From positions 2,542,001-2,606,000 of the forward strand of contig NZ_CP031305.1 in NCBI RefSeq assembly GCF_004799645.1: a stretch of DNA of 64,000 nt, in the 5' to 3' direction. The DNA is from Natronorubrum bangense (lineage in GTDB: Archaea; Halobacteriota; Halobacteria; Halobacteriales; Natrialbaceae). Below are positions 1 through 8,853 of the stretch, in pieces (the first letter of the stretch is position 1; each line of letters opens with the position of its first letter). The notes beneath the pieces are model-generated. The model was not told the DNA's origin. It ran no database searches and saw only the letters and a list, made by a program, of their open reading frames with translations. Made by a program: the position numbers and the translations under genes.

Positions 1-1827
1 GCTGTGGAACTCGGCGACGTTTCGCTCGAGGACGAGGAGATCGCAGTTCTCGTAGGTGGCGAAGTCGACGATCGCGCGTCGGTGGTCTTCGCTATCGATT
101 TCGCGATACTCGATGCGTGTCGGTAGCTGCTCGAGAGGGGCGTCCGTCTCCGAGGGAGGGAGGTCGACGCCGCCGGACGTTCGAGCGGGTGGGTCGAGTT
201 CATCCGTCGGGAACCACGACGGCGCGTCCTCGGGATCCGACGGAAACCACTCGGGAAGGTCTCGGTCGACGATTTCGGGATGTCGCTCGGCGAAGACCCG
301 GTGTGGGACGTCGACGAACTCGACGACGGAGACGGCAGTGGTTCGGACTCGACCCAGGTCCGTCGCCATTCGGAGCATATCTCGTTTGGCGTCGGTGGAG
401 GTCTCCTCGGTGATCGCGACGAGCGCGTCGTACTCGGCGTCGCTCTCGAACAGTGCTCGAGTTCGCTCGACCGCGGATGCACCGATGTTCCGTCGGACGG
501 CGTCACGAGCGGCACCTTCACGATCGACGTTGTGGCGCGCATAGACGAGGTAGTAGACGATCGAGACGACGGTAATGAAAATCGCACCGGCAAGCGGGAC
601 CAGTCCCACTTGCGTGAGGACTACGAGCCCGCTTCCCATCCCGAATAGCTGTATCCAGGGGTACCACGGGCAGACGAAGGCGGGGTCGTAGTCGTCGACA
701 GCCCCTTCGCGAAAGCCGATTACGGTGAGATTCACCAGAATGAACACGATGATCTGGAACGCGCTGCCGAACTTGGCGACCTGGTCGATCGGCAGGAAGG
801 TGATCATCACGACGATCACGGCGCCGGACAACGAGACAGCAAGCGCTGGTGTGTTGAACCGGGCGCTGATCCGCTCGAACTGGGGCGGGGCGAGTCCGTC
901 TCGAGCCATCGCGAAGGGAAAGCGCGAGGCCGAGAGCAGTCCGGCGTTCGCCGTCGACGCGAGAGCTAAAAGCGCAGCGATGACGACGGCAGTCACGCCG
1001 ATCGTCCCGAGCGTTGCCTCGGCGGCCAGTGCCATGATCGGTCCCTCACCGTCGCTTTCGAGTTGGCCGGCCTCGATCGCACCGGTGACGTCAACGATGC
1101 CAATCGCAACGTACACGACAAGCACGTAGAGCACGGTGGTAATCGCGAGCGAGCCGATCATCGCCCGCGGAATCGTTTTCCCCGGGTCTTTGACCTCTTC
1201 AGCGACGGCAGCGATTTTGATCACGCCTGCATAGGAAATGAATACGAGTGCGGTCGCGGCGAGAAAGCCGCCACTTCCGACGTCGAAGGAGCCGGCAGTT
1301 CGCTCGGGGGCGCCGCCACCGACACCGCTCACGACGAACCAGGCCATCACGAGGAGCATCAGGCCGACGATGACGAACTGCAGACTGCCGGTGCTTTTCG
1401 TACTGACGACGTTGATGGCGGTGAAAAACAGGGCGAGTCCGACCGCAAGCGGGAGGATGTAGTTGCCCAGCTCCGGTGCGACGAACACGAGATACGGCAC
1501 GCCGCCGATGAGCGCAAGCGCTCCCTTGAACGAGAGCATGAACCAGTTGCCGACTCCGGCAATCGTGCCCAGCAGCGGCCCCATTCCGCGTTCGACGTAG
1601 ACGTACGAACCGCCGTCTTCCGGCATGGCCGTCGCCATTTCGGAGGCGCTAAGTGCCGCCGGCAGGACGAGAATCCCCGCGAGGAGAAACGCACCGACAA
1701 CGGCCGGCCCGTCGACAGTGACGTAGGCAACACCGGGAAGAATGAAGATGCCGGAGCCGACCATCGCACCGATCGCAACAGCCATCGTCGCTGGCAGACC
1801 GAGGTCACGGTTGAGTTCGGTCGTCAC
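1..1827 (-). CDS. APC-family amino-acid permease with C-terminal UspA domain (3' end cut off)
   Basis: About 609 codons are visible on the minus strand and the frame runs off the window at position 1. The N-terminus carries the APC superfamily pattern: TM1 with the unwound 'GAMVGSGIF' motif, then about 12 hydrophobic segments over residues 10-430. From about residue 463 the protein becomes soluble and acidic, starting with a UspA-like strand ('YDALVAITEE'). This permease-plus-UspA layout is common in haloarchaeal amino-acid transporters; the UspA part is thought to be a cytoplasmic regulatory domain. The start is taken as the GTG at 1827; an in-frame GTG lies five codons upstream at 1842. The substrate cannot be told from sequence. 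Confidence 0.85.
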   Translation of the reverse strand, partial: MTTELNRDLGLPATMAVAIGAMVGSGIFILPGVAYVTVDGPAVVGAFLLAGILVLPAALSASEMATAMPEDGGSYVYVERGMGPLLGTIAGVGNWFMLSFKGALALIGGVPYLVFVAPELGNYILPLAVGLALFFTAINVVSTKSTGSLQFVIVGLMLLVMAWFVVSGVGGGAPERTAGSFDVGSGGFLAATALVFISYAGVIKIAAVAEEVKDPGKTIPRAMIGSLAITTVLYVLVVYVAIGIVDVTGAIEAGQLESDGEGPIMALAAEATLGTIGVTAVVIAALLALASTANAGLLSASRFPFAMARDGLAPPQFERISARFNTPALAVSLSGAVIVVMITFLPIDQVAKFGSAFQIIVFILVNLTVIGFREGAVDDYDPAFVCPWYPWIQLFGMGSGLVVLTQVGLVPLAGAIFITVVSIVYYLVYARHNVDREGAARDAVRRNIGASAVERTRALFESDAEYDALVAITEETSTDAKRDMLRMATDLGRVRTTAVSVVEFVDVPHRVFAERHPEIVDRDLPEWFPSDPEDAPSWFPTDELDPPARTSGGVDLPPSETDAPLEQLPTRIEYREIDSEDHRRAIVDFATYENCDLLVLERNVAEFHS

Positions 1828-2073
1828 GGATCGATCACCCACTTCGTGTCGCGACTGTGAGTACGATCGTTGATCTGTTCAGGGATATCGTGAAACGGAG
1901 GCACGTGCTGTATGTGCGAACTGAGTGTGTAAGGGACTCACACCTTACTGTGTTAACATATTCACGGTCGGTGATCAGTTGGGGCAACCAGCCGGAGAAA
2001 ACGCGCCTCGAGCGAGTGCAAACGGCCCTGTTTCGGGGAGAGAACAGTCAGCGCGGGATACAATCAGGCGTCG

Positions 2074-2667
2074 TTAGCTGAGAGATTCGGTGAGAACGCT
2101 GAGAAGGAAAACGGCGATTGCACAGCAGAACGCAATGCCGCTGGCCACGACGACTGGGACCGCGACAACCGCCTGCGAGTGATACGGGTCGACACCGGCG
2201 GCGACGAGCGTTTCTACGGTCTCGACACCGGCGTAGCCGACGCTCGCGAGGACGAGCGTGGCGACGACTCCGAGGAAGCCGCTCCCGAAGCCGATCCCGG
2301 AAAAGAGCCCCTCGATTCCGACCAGCGACCACGCCTGCTGCTCGGTGATGCGATCGAGCCGATCGCGGTACGTGGCGGTGGCGGCGAGGCCGACGCTCGC
2401 CACGACCAGACAGCAGACGCTAAACAGCACCAACGCCGTAAGCGCAACGCGCGAAGAGATCGGATCGACCCCGAGATGCTGCTGGCGGACGGCAGGCGGT
2501 AAAAAGAACAGGATTGGAAGCAACGTCGACGACGCGAACAGGAGGTAGCTACAGCGGCGGATTTTCTGCGGGATCGACCACCCACTCAGTAGCCCGCGGC
2601 GGGCGCGGAGAAACTCGTACTCCGATCCCTCCAGAACGAGTTGCGTGTACTTGTCATGATCGTGCAT
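2074..2667 (-). CDS. Four-helix membrane protein, function unknown
   Basis: 197 residues. A polar N-terminus of about 38 residues precedes four hydrophobic segments near residues 40-60, 72-97, 112-145 and 163-192, so this is an integral membrane protein. No catalytic motif or family I can name is visible. It reads toward the permease and is separated from its start by about 245 bp, so it is probably a unit of its own. An ATG with a polar start ('MHDHDKYTQ') looks natural. Product function is not inferred. Confidence 0.7.
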   Translation of the reverse strand: MHDHDKYTQLVLEGSEYEFLRARRGLLSGWSIPQKIRRCSYLLFASSTLLPILFFLPPAVRQQHLGVDPISSRVALTALVLFSVCCLVVASVGLAATATYRDRLDRITEQQAWSLVGIEGLFSGIGFGSGFLGVVATLVLASVGYAGVETVETLVAAGVDPYHSQAVVAVPVVVASGIAFCCAIAVFLLSVLTESLS

Positions 2668-2978
2668 GCGGCCTGAGCGGCCGATGGATAGTGCCGATTA
2701 TAGCCTTTTTGGATCGGCGACAACCGACCTGGCGTCGGTCGAGCGAAAACAGACGAAGAGGAGATGATGCGTGACGAAGGCGGTGTTCGCGAGGAGGACA
2801 GACAGTAGTTGAGAGCAGATCTCACAGCGAGGACGGGCCATGACAGGGACGCACGACTCGAAAAATGGAAGCGACGCGATCGCGGAGCGGGTTCAGGTCC
2901 GGATACGGACCGCTGTACGTCCGTTCGGCCCAACCGTGGCGTCACGGTTGGGCTGACAGATCGGTACAGCAGACCGGC
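2668..2978. other. Intergenic stretch between membrane protein and halorhodopsin 3' end
   Basis: No credible gene. The only structure I see is the hairpin at 2928-2953. The side near 2700 holds an AT-rich 'attatagcc' that could serve as the promoter of the leftward membrane-protein gene. Confidence 0.4.
2928..2953. terminator. Perfect 11-bp hairpin after the halorhodopsin gene
   Basis: Two complementary arms, gcccaaccgtg and cacggttgggc, flank a 4-nt gcgt loop about 25 bp past the halorhodopsin stop codon. It is a likely 3'-end processing or termination structure. There is no clear T-run, so a purely intrinsic terminator is not proven. Confidence 0.5.
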
Positions 2979-3845
2979 TCAGTCGTCAGCGGGCGTTCCG
3001 GCTCCCGATTCCGGCCCTGCACCAATGGTGAACGTCGACGGCTGCTTTGCGATCACCGCTTCGTTCGCGGCGACCCAGCGCAGCAGGAGGAACGCGAAGA
3101 CGTACTTTGCACCGATGTCGAGGAAACTGTAGCCCCACGACGTGATCGCCACGTCGAGGATTGCCAGCCCTTCCGCGCCGAGCGCCCAGAAGATCGGGTA
3201 ACCGAACCAGAGCACCACCGTCAGGATCTTCAGCAGGTTGAAGATCTCGGCGGTGTTCGCAGCCTCGGCATCTTTGGGCCACTCGACCAGCAGGACGTAG
3301 AGCACGACGATGAAGAACGTACAGCTGATGAAGTACCAGAACCACCGAATGGCGTAGGAAGACGTGGTCATCGCGGCCGCAAGGCCGGTCACGCACATCG
3401 CGATGTCAGCGGTGATGATCGTAAAGAGCTTCGTCAGGTTCGTCCCTGCGAGCAATCCGAGTGCAAGCAGGATCATCGGGGTCGAGAGCGTCCACGTGAG
3501 ATACCGTCCCCACATCGTGAGTACCTCCTCACCCGCCAGGGCGTGTCCGCTCGGCATCTCCAGGAAACTTATGGTCAGCCCGGAGGCGAGTCCGGTGTAG
3601 CTGGCAATCGAGACCAGCGGCACCATCAGCGTCGCTACCCAGATGAGCTGGGCTCGTGGGTCTTTGACGTTCCGACCCATATAGACGAACAGGAGGATCG
3701 CGATCCCCGCGAGGGCAATGTTGGCCCAGAACGAAGCGTTCAGGAGCGTATCGTCCTGTACGCTCTCGTAAATCTCCGTCTGGGTCATCTCGAGCGGGAC
3801 AAGCTGTGCGTACGTTGCCATCTCTGCCGCGATCGTTTCAATCAT
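2979..3845 (-). CDS. hop: Halorhodopsin, light-driven inward chloride pump
   Basis: 288 residues, seven transmembrane helices. Helix C reads 'MWGRYLTWTLST', giving Arg114, Thr117, Ser121 and Ala128 at the sites equivalent to bacteriorhodopsin Arg82, Asp85, Thr89 and Asp96; this TSA pattern is the chloride-pump signature, not a proton pump or sensory rhodopsin. The retinal Schiff-base lysine is Lys247 in 'FLDIGAK' of helix G. The whole sequence, including the C-terminal 'GTPADD', closely resembles Natronomonas pharaonis halorhodopsin from memory. I chose ATG 3845: a longer frame to 3911 would pass through the TATA box, and 288 aa fits the 291 aa family member. It faces divergently the retinal-synthesis genes at 4275-6120. 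Confidence 0.96.
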   Translation of the reverse strand: MIETIAAEMATYAQLVPLEMTQTEIYESVQDDTLLNASFWANIALAGIAILLFVYMGRNVKDPRAQLIWVATLMVPLVSIASYTGLASGLTISFLEMPSGHALAGEEVLTMWGRYLTWTLSTPMILLALGLLAGTNLTKLFTIITADIAMCVTGLAAAMTTSSYAIRWFWYFISCTFFIVVLYVLLVEWPKDAEAANTAEIFNLLKILTVVLWFGYPIFWALGAEGLAILDVAITSWGYSFLDIGAKYVFAFLLLRWVAANEAVIAKQPSTFTIGAGPESGAGTPADD

Positions 3846-4274
3846 GCTACAACAATACTGACGACCCGACGGTGGATAATAGTAAATCCATACTAGTAAG
3901 GGACCGCTCAAGCGGTGGCAGCGGCCTCAATCGCTGCCGATAATACCAGAGAACAAGACATTTCACATCTCCTCTCCGTGCGTGTCTCCGGACCAGTGAT
4001 AGCAAATTTCTCGAAAACACCACCAGGATTCGTGACGTCGGGAAAGACACTCCTGAGACACCGTCGAACGGATCCCCAGCGATGCTGTCTCCATACAGGG
4101 AGGGCTAACTAGTATGGTATCCGTTTGTTAGGTCTCCATCACCTACGATAAGTATATGAGTAACCAGTTGGTCGGAGCCGGGGGAGTCGGTGTTAGGCCT
4201 GACGTCACGGCACCGAACGAATATCACTCCGACCGATCTGCAGCCGACACGAACACCGCGTTCGCCCCCACTGT
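3846..4274. other. Divergent control region between hop and the lycopene cyclase
   Basis: 429 bp with no supported gene. It must hold both promoters. The leftward TATA is at 3877-3886; on the rightward side a candidate 'aagtatatg' lies near 4150, about 120 nt before the cyclase start, which would mean a real 5' leader. I found no clean long operator. Such regions upstream of haloarchaeal opsin genes are known to bind Bat-type regulators; none is encoded in this window. Confidence 0.4.
3877..3886 (-). promoter_or_regulatory. TATA box of halorhodopsin
   Basis: On the minus strand the AT-rich run tttactatta sits about 32 nt before the ATG at 3845, the right spacing for an archaeal TATA box with a leader of a few nucleotides. 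This placement supports the shorter start. Confidence 0.5.
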
Positions 4275-5057
4275 ATGAGCGTCGCACTGACCTATCTGGG
4301 CGTCCACGCGGTGTTCGTCCTTCCGCCGATCATCGTCCTCGGTTGGCTCGGCCTGCGCCGAGACGGGTTCTGGTGGAATAGACGGGCTGCCAGCGGGCTC
4401 GCGATCATGCTCGTCCTCGCGGTGACCTACACGACTCCTTGGGACAACCTGTTGATCGCGGAGGGGGTCTGGTGGTACGGAGACGGAGCCGTGGTGGCGA
4501 CCATCTGGCACGCCCCGGTCGGGGAGTACCTCTTTTTTATCTTACAGCCGATTCTGACCGCACTCTGGCTCTTTCACGTCCTCCAGATACCTGATCGCTC
4601 GCTGTGGATCCCCTGGAAACACCGCCTCCTCGGTGCTATCGCGGGACTAGCTGTGGGCGGACTCGGCTGGATCCTTCTCGGGACGACGTCGACGTTCTAT
4701 CTCGGCGCGATCTTGCTCTGGGCCGGTCCGATTCTCGCGATCCAGTGGGCGTTCGGACTCACGGCGCTGTGGGACGTCCGCCGAAGGACGCTGCTCGCCA
4801 TCGCCGTGCCGACGCTGTACCTCTGGATCGTCGATCGGATCGCAATCGGGCTCGGCGTCTGGGTCATTTCCGACACGCATACCACGGGCCTGACGCTTCT
4901 CGGGCTCCCGATCGAGGAGGCGCTGTTCTTCCTCGTGACAAACGTCTTCCTCGTTCAGGGGCTCGTCTTATACGTGTGGACGCTCGATCGACTCGACAGC
5001 GACACGACCATTCAGGACGTCCGGAGCCGTCTCGCAGACCGGAGCGATGCCGGATAA
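4275..5057 (+). CDS. crtY: Lycopene beta-cyclase (CrtYcd-fused, membrane type)
   Basis: 260 residues, about seven membrane helices arranged as two repeated halves, which is the archaeal fusion of the bacterial CrtYc and CrtYd subunits. Key acidic motifs are visible in both halves: 'PWDN' at residues 55-58 with 'GEYLFF' near 83-88, and 'LPIEEALFF' near 213-221. It cyclises lycopene to beta-carotene in the membrane. The last 11 bp overlap the start of the downstream carotene dioxygenase, so the two are surely co-transcribed and probably translationally coupled. Together with the halorhodopsin across the control region this supplies chromophore for the pump. Confidence 0.92.
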   Translation: MSVALTYLGVHAVFVLPPIIVLGWLGLRRDGFWWNRRAASGLAIMLVLAVTYTTPWDNLLIAEGVWWYGDGAVVATIWHAPVGEYLFFILQPILTALWLFHVLQIPDRSLWIPWKHRLLGAIAGLAVGGLGWILLGTTSTFYLGAILLWAGPILAIQWAFGLTALWDVRRRTLLAIAVPTLYLWIVDRIAIGLGVWVISDTHTTGLTLLGLPIEEALFFLVTNVFLVQGLVLYVWTLDRLDSDTTIQDVRSRLADRSDAG

Positions 5058-6120
5058 CACGACGACGCTCGAGCGGGCGACTGGTCCAGTGACGTGGTCC
5101 CGGGCTCGAGACTGGGCCAGCGTGGTAAGCCTCGCAGCCGGCGCGATGACGGTTCTCGCCGGACTCGCGATCGTCGCGGTAGCCGGCTCGCTTCCGCTCT
5201 GGGTCCAGTTCCTGCCCCTTCTCGTGAGCGTGCTTGTGCTCGGGCTCCCCCACGGAGCAGTCGACCACCTCGTGCTTCCGCGAGCCCGTGACGAGCCGGT
5301 TACTCGTCGATCGCTCGCAGCGATCGGCCTGTTGTATCTCACGGTTGGCGGGGCCTACGCCGTCGTCTGGGTGTTCGCTCCGGCGACCGCGTTCGTCCTG
5401 TTTATTCTCCTCACCCTGTTTCACTGGGGACAGGGCGATGTCTACGCGATGATCGAGTTGATCGGCGTCGACTACCTCCAAGGTCGGGGCTCACGTTCGC
5501 TTACCATCCTCGTTCGGGGCGGACTCCCCATGATCGTCCCGCTAATCGCCTTTCCGGAGCAGTACGCGCTCGTCGCGGAAACGCTCGTCGGACTGTTCGA
5601 CCCTGCCGCCGCGACGGCGCTCGAGCCGGCGTTTCAACCGGGAGTCCGCCTCGCCGTCGGCCTCGGGTTCGCGCTCGCGATCGTCGCCGCACTCGGGCGT
5701 GGGCTCGCCCACTCGGGAGTGTCGGCCCCGTGGCTGATCGACGCCGGAGAAACCCTTGGGCTCGTTGCCCTGTTCGCCTTCGTGCCGCCGATTCTCGCGA
5801 TCGGGCTCTACTTCTGTCTGTGGCACAGTCTCCGGCACATCCTTCGAACGATGCTCATCGACGACCGAGCCGTGGCGGCGCTGTCTCGCGGTGCAGTGGG
5901 CAACGCGAGCCGTCGGTTCATCAGGGACGCAGCCCCGCTAACCGGCGGTGCGATCGTCGTTCTCGCCACGATTGCGCTGCTGGTTCCGCAGACGCCCGCC
6001 ACCGTCCCGCAGATCGCGGGGCTGTACCTCGTCACCATCGCAGTCCTGACGGCCCCACACGTCGTCGTTGTCTCGCTGCTCGATCGAGAGCAGCAGTTCT
6101 GGGCCCCCGAAACTGCGTGA
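5047..6120 (+). CDS. blh: Brp/Blh-type beta-carotene 15,15'-dioxygenase
   Basis: 357 residues with about nine hydrophobic segments. Conserved histidines expected to bind iron are present: His69 and His74 in 'LGLPHGAVDH', His126 in 'LFHWGQGD', His261 and His265 in 'LWHSLRH', His339 in 'APHVVVV'. Family members cleave beta-carotene centrally into two retinals. The ATG lies inside the end of the cyclase gene (11-bp overlap), giving the pathway order lycopene to beta-carotene to retinal. It could equally be called brp; the symbol reflects the family and not a distinction visible here. Confidence 0.9.
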   Translation: MPDNTTTLERATGPVTWSRARDWASVVSLAAGAMTVLAGLAIVAVAGSLPLWVQFLPLLVSVLVLGLPHGAVDHLVLPRARDEPVTRRSLAAIGLLYLTVGGAYAVVWVFAPATAFVLFILLTLFHWGQGDVYAMIELIGVDYLQGRGSRSLTILVRGGLPMIVPLIAFPEQYALVAETLVGLFDPAAATALEPAFQPGVRLAVGLGFALAIVAALGRGLAHSGVSAPWLIDAGETLGLVALFAFVPPILAIGLYFCLWHSLRHILRTMLIDDRAVAALSRGAVGNASRRFIRDAAPLTGGAIVVLATIALLVPQTPATVPQIAGLYLVTIAVLTAPHVVVVSLLDREQQFWAPETA

Positions 6121-6177
6121 CTGGTCACGATCGAATCCGCTTCGGGTTTAAATCCGATGGGGAAGCCAGAGTGATCG

Positions 6178-7419
6178 ATGGCCACACCCGGAGTCGAGTT
6201 CGTCACCGATCCCGCCACGACGCTGCAGTTGCTGGCCTGGATTCTCGGCGGTGCGGCGCTTGGTGGCCTGAGCGGCCTGGTTCCCGGCCTCCACGCGAAT
6301 AACTTCGCGCTCTTGCTCGCCGGCTTCGCGCCGTCGATTCCCGGCCCACCGCTGTTCGTCGGCTGTGCGATGCTTGCGGCCGGCGTTGTCCACACCTTTC
6401 TGAACGCCGTCCCCGCGATGGCACTCGGCGTCCCCGACGCCGAGATGGCCGTCACTGCGTTACCGGCCCACCGGATGGTTCTCGAGGGACAGGGCTACGA
6501 AGCGATTCGACTCTCGGCGCTCGGCAGTATCCTCGCTGTCCTCGCAGCCGTTCCGCTGGCGTTACCGATCACGTGGGGTGTGACGGCTGTGTACCCGACG
6601 ATTCGGGATAATCTAGCGCTCCTGCTGGCGATGGTCGTCGTCGCGCTGATCGCCTCCGAACGGACGTGGCGTGGCCGCGTTGGTGCCATCGTTTCGTTCG
6701 CCCTTGCCGCTGTTCTAGGACTGCTCACGCTTGATTTCTCTCCGGACGCGCCGCTCGAGGCCGGCGGGATGCTTGCACCCCTGTTTGCCGGGCTGTTCGG
6801 TGCGCCGGTGTTGATCGATGCGATCCGCGGAAGCGGGATCCCGCCACAGCACGGCGATGCCATTGCGATGTCCCACCCGCTCGTCGGAATAACGGCGATC
6901 GCCGGTGCGCTCGCGGGTGCCGTCGTCGGCTACATTCCCGGGATTTCGGCGGCGATCGCTGCCGTCGCGGTCCTGCTATTCGTGCCCGGGCGCTCCGGCG
7001 ACAGGGGCTATATCGTTGCGACGAGCGGCGTCGATACGGCGAACACCATCTTCGCGCTATTCGCGCTGGTCGCGATCGGCCAGCCCCGAACCGGCGTGAT
7101 GGTCGCCTTCGAGAGCGTCGACGCCCCGCTCGAGGTACCGATCTTGCTCGCGGGTGTCGTCCTCGCGGGGCTGCTCGGGTTCGTGCTCGTGATCGTCGTC
7201 GGGGATGCGTATCTCGAGGCTGTCGGCCGGATCGCCTACTGGAAGATTTCGGTCACTGTCCTCACCCTCCTGTTAGCCCTCTCGTATCTGTTTACCGGTG
7301 TCATCGGGATCGTCATTTTCTGCGTCGCGGCCGCGATCGGGATGGTCCCGATCCGCTTCCGTGCGCGGCGGGTCCACCTGATGGGTGTCTTGATCGGCCC
7401 GTTGCTGGTCGGCTTCTAA
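6178..7419 (+). CDS. TctA-family (DUF112) multi-spanning membrane transporter
   Basis: 413 residues, almost wholly hydrophobic with about 10-12 helices. Two internally similar motifs, 'GLVPGLHANN' near residue 36 and 'GYIPGISAA' near 252, are the duplicated glycine-proline signatures of the TctA family of tripartite tricarboxylate transporters. No small TctB or periplasmic TctC partner is adjacent, which fits archaeal stand-alone members (COG1784-like, function unknown). The ATG is 57 bp after blh, so read-through from the retinal operon is possible. Substrate unknown. Confidence 0.85.
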   Translation: MATPGVEFVTDPATTLQLLAWILGGAALGGLSGLVPGLHANNFALLLAGFAPSIPGPPLFVGCAMLAAGVVHTFLNAVPAMALGVPDAEMAVTALPAHRMVLEGQGYEAIRLSALGSILAVLAAVPLALPITWGVTAVYPTIRDNLALLLAMVVVALIASERTWRGRVGAIVSFALAAVLGLLTLDFSPDAPLEAGGMLAPLFAGLFGAPVLIDAIRGSGIPPQHGDAIAMSHPLVGITAIAGALAGAVVGYIPGISAAIAAVAVLLFVPGRSGDRGYIVATSGVDTANTIFALFALVAIGQPRTGVMVAFESVDAPLEVPILLAGVVLAGLLGFVLVIVVGDAYLEAVGRIAYWKISVTVLTLLLALSYLFTGVIGIVIFCVAAAIGMVPIRFRARRVHLMGVLIGPLLVGF

Positions 7420-7497
7420 CACCGTACAGGGCCTGTTAACGGTGTGTGTTTACACGCCAGCGCTGGCTGCTCGAGAGTTCGGCACGACGGTGTGCGT

Positions 7498-8340
7498 TCA
7501 CGGCTGACTCGAGTCCCGTGTGGCCGATACGAGGGTCTCGACACGCTGACGTGAGACCGGGTTCGTCGTTTCCCCGCCTGCTTTGAGCGCTGTACCGACG
7601 ATGACGCCGTCAGCACCCGCCTCGAGACAATCGCCGACCGTCTCGCTCGTCACGCCGCTGCCGACAAAAACGGGGGTCCGCTCCGGTGTCGATGTTCGGT
7701 CCGCCAGCACGTCCGCGACTCGCTCGACGTCCTCGAGTGCAGTCTCGACACCAGTTCCGGGTCCCGAGACGATCACGCCGTCAGCCATGCCACGTTCGGC
7801 TGTCTCGAGTGCGGCCTGCTCGAGATCCCCCTCGCCGACCGGCGTCGCGTGTTTGACATGAACGTCCGCGAGGATGGCGACGTCGGCCTCGAGCCGATCG
7901 CGAAGCCGGAGCGTCTCGTGGGCCTGTCCCTCGAGGAGGCCCTGATCGGTCGCCGCAGTGCCGACGTGGACGTTCACCCGGATAAAGTCGGCCGCAGTGG
8001 CGGCGGCGATCGACAGCGCCGCGTCGGCGTCGTTTCTGAGCACGTTGATGCCGAGCGGGATGTCCACGGTTCGCTGCAGCGCCGACGCCAGCGCAGTCAT
8101 ATCTGCGACGACGTGGGCCGGAACGTCTTCGGAATAAAACGGTGTGTCGCCGAAGTTCTCGAGCACGATGCCGTCGGCTCCGCCAGCCTCGAGTCGGCGG
8201 GCGTCCTCGAGCGCGCGAGTGCGGACGGCATCGCGGTCGCCGTCGAACCCCGGCGCGCCGGGGAGGGGTGGGAGGTGGACCATCCCGAGAACGGGTCGAT
8301 CGGCGTCGAAGCGATCGCGGAGGGGTGTCGGTGTGGGCAT
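7498..8340 (-). CDS. BtpA family TIM-barrel protein
   Basis: 280 residues. 'VLGMVHLPPLPGAPGF' at the N-terminus and the ending 'GADGVIVGTALKAGG' are typical of the BtpA/SgcQ family, named after a cyanobacterial photosystem I biogenesis factor. Alternating strands and helices with 'PLGINVLRND' and 'FIRVNVHVG' fit a TIM barrel. Archaeal members have no photosystem role; a nucleoside or sugar-phosphate function has been suggested, so I leave the function open. ATG 8340 is preferred over an upstream start at 8376 because homology begins at 'MPTPTPLRDRF'. Confidence 0.85.
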   Translation of the reverse strand: MPTPTPLRDRFDADRPVLGMVHLPPLPGAPGFDGDRDAVRTRALEDARRLEAGGADGIVLENFGDTPFYSEDVPAHVVADMTALASALQRTVDIPLGINVLRNDADAALSIAAATAADFIRVNVHVGTAATDQGLLEGQAHETLRLRDRLEADVAILADVHVKHATPVGEGDLEQAALETAERGMADGVIVSGPGTGVETALEDVERVADVLADRTSTPERTPVFVGSGVTSETVGDCLEAGADGVIVGTALKAGGETTNPVSRQRVETLVSATRDSSQP

Positions 8341-8403
8341 AGCGGTGGTGTGGGCTCGAGGGCCAAAAGCCCGCACGATAAGTGACCAGACGAGATCGGT
8401 TCC

Positions 8404-8553
8404 TCAGCCAGTCGACGGCTCAGACGACAGCTGGCTGTCGTAAAACCGGGTTCGTGCGACCAACAGATACGCAAGGACGACGAGCGGGACGGCGACGAGT
8501 GGCACGTAGCTGAGACCGAAGACAGTCACCCCGAGTGCCTGATTGAGAAGCAA
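8404..8553 (-). pseudogene. Possible remnant or tiny single-helix membrane protein
   Basis: A 49-codon frame with a TTG start and no ATG. It encodes one hydrophobic helix ('YVPLVAVPLVVLAYLLVA') followed by a short polar tail ending 'SSEPSTG'. A stop codon directly precedes the TTG in frame. It looks like the C-terminal end of a lost membrane protein, or a genuine microprotein; sequence alone does not decide. Confidence 0.25.
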
Positions 8554-8853
8554 TAGTCACGAGGGACACGACCATCCAGCAGTCGTTCGCGGGCTCTACG
8601 TCCGTGATCTCGAGTATACGCACCGGGTCCAACTCGCACCCCGGTGTAGTGACGCGTGGTGGATTCAGACGCGAGGAACGCCCGAAGGGTGGGCCAGCTG
8701 TCACCGTTGATAGTCGAGCCTACGACACCCCAATGGGTAGTCAATAGTCCAACACCGGGAGCCAGCATCACGAACAGCTCCGCTCGAGCCTCGAGGCGGC
8801 AAGGCCGGCCCCGTCCACGACCGTTTTGCCGTCGCCATCGAAACACACGCGCG
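8554..8853. other. Non-coding stretch upstream of the OYE oxidoreductase
   Basis: About 300 bp without a supported gene on either strand; an open plus-strand frame here is only an upstream extension of the next gene with atypical composition. I see no hairpin or repeat. Confidence 0.3.

Noticed and set aside
1063-1860. 265-codon plus-strand frame opposite the permease
   Set aside because: Antisense shadow in GC-rich DNA; the minus strand encodes a clear membrane protein and the plus frame is low-complexity and polar.
2865-3896. 343-codon plus-strand frame across halorhodopsin
   Set aside because: Antisense to a certain opsin gene; no family features.
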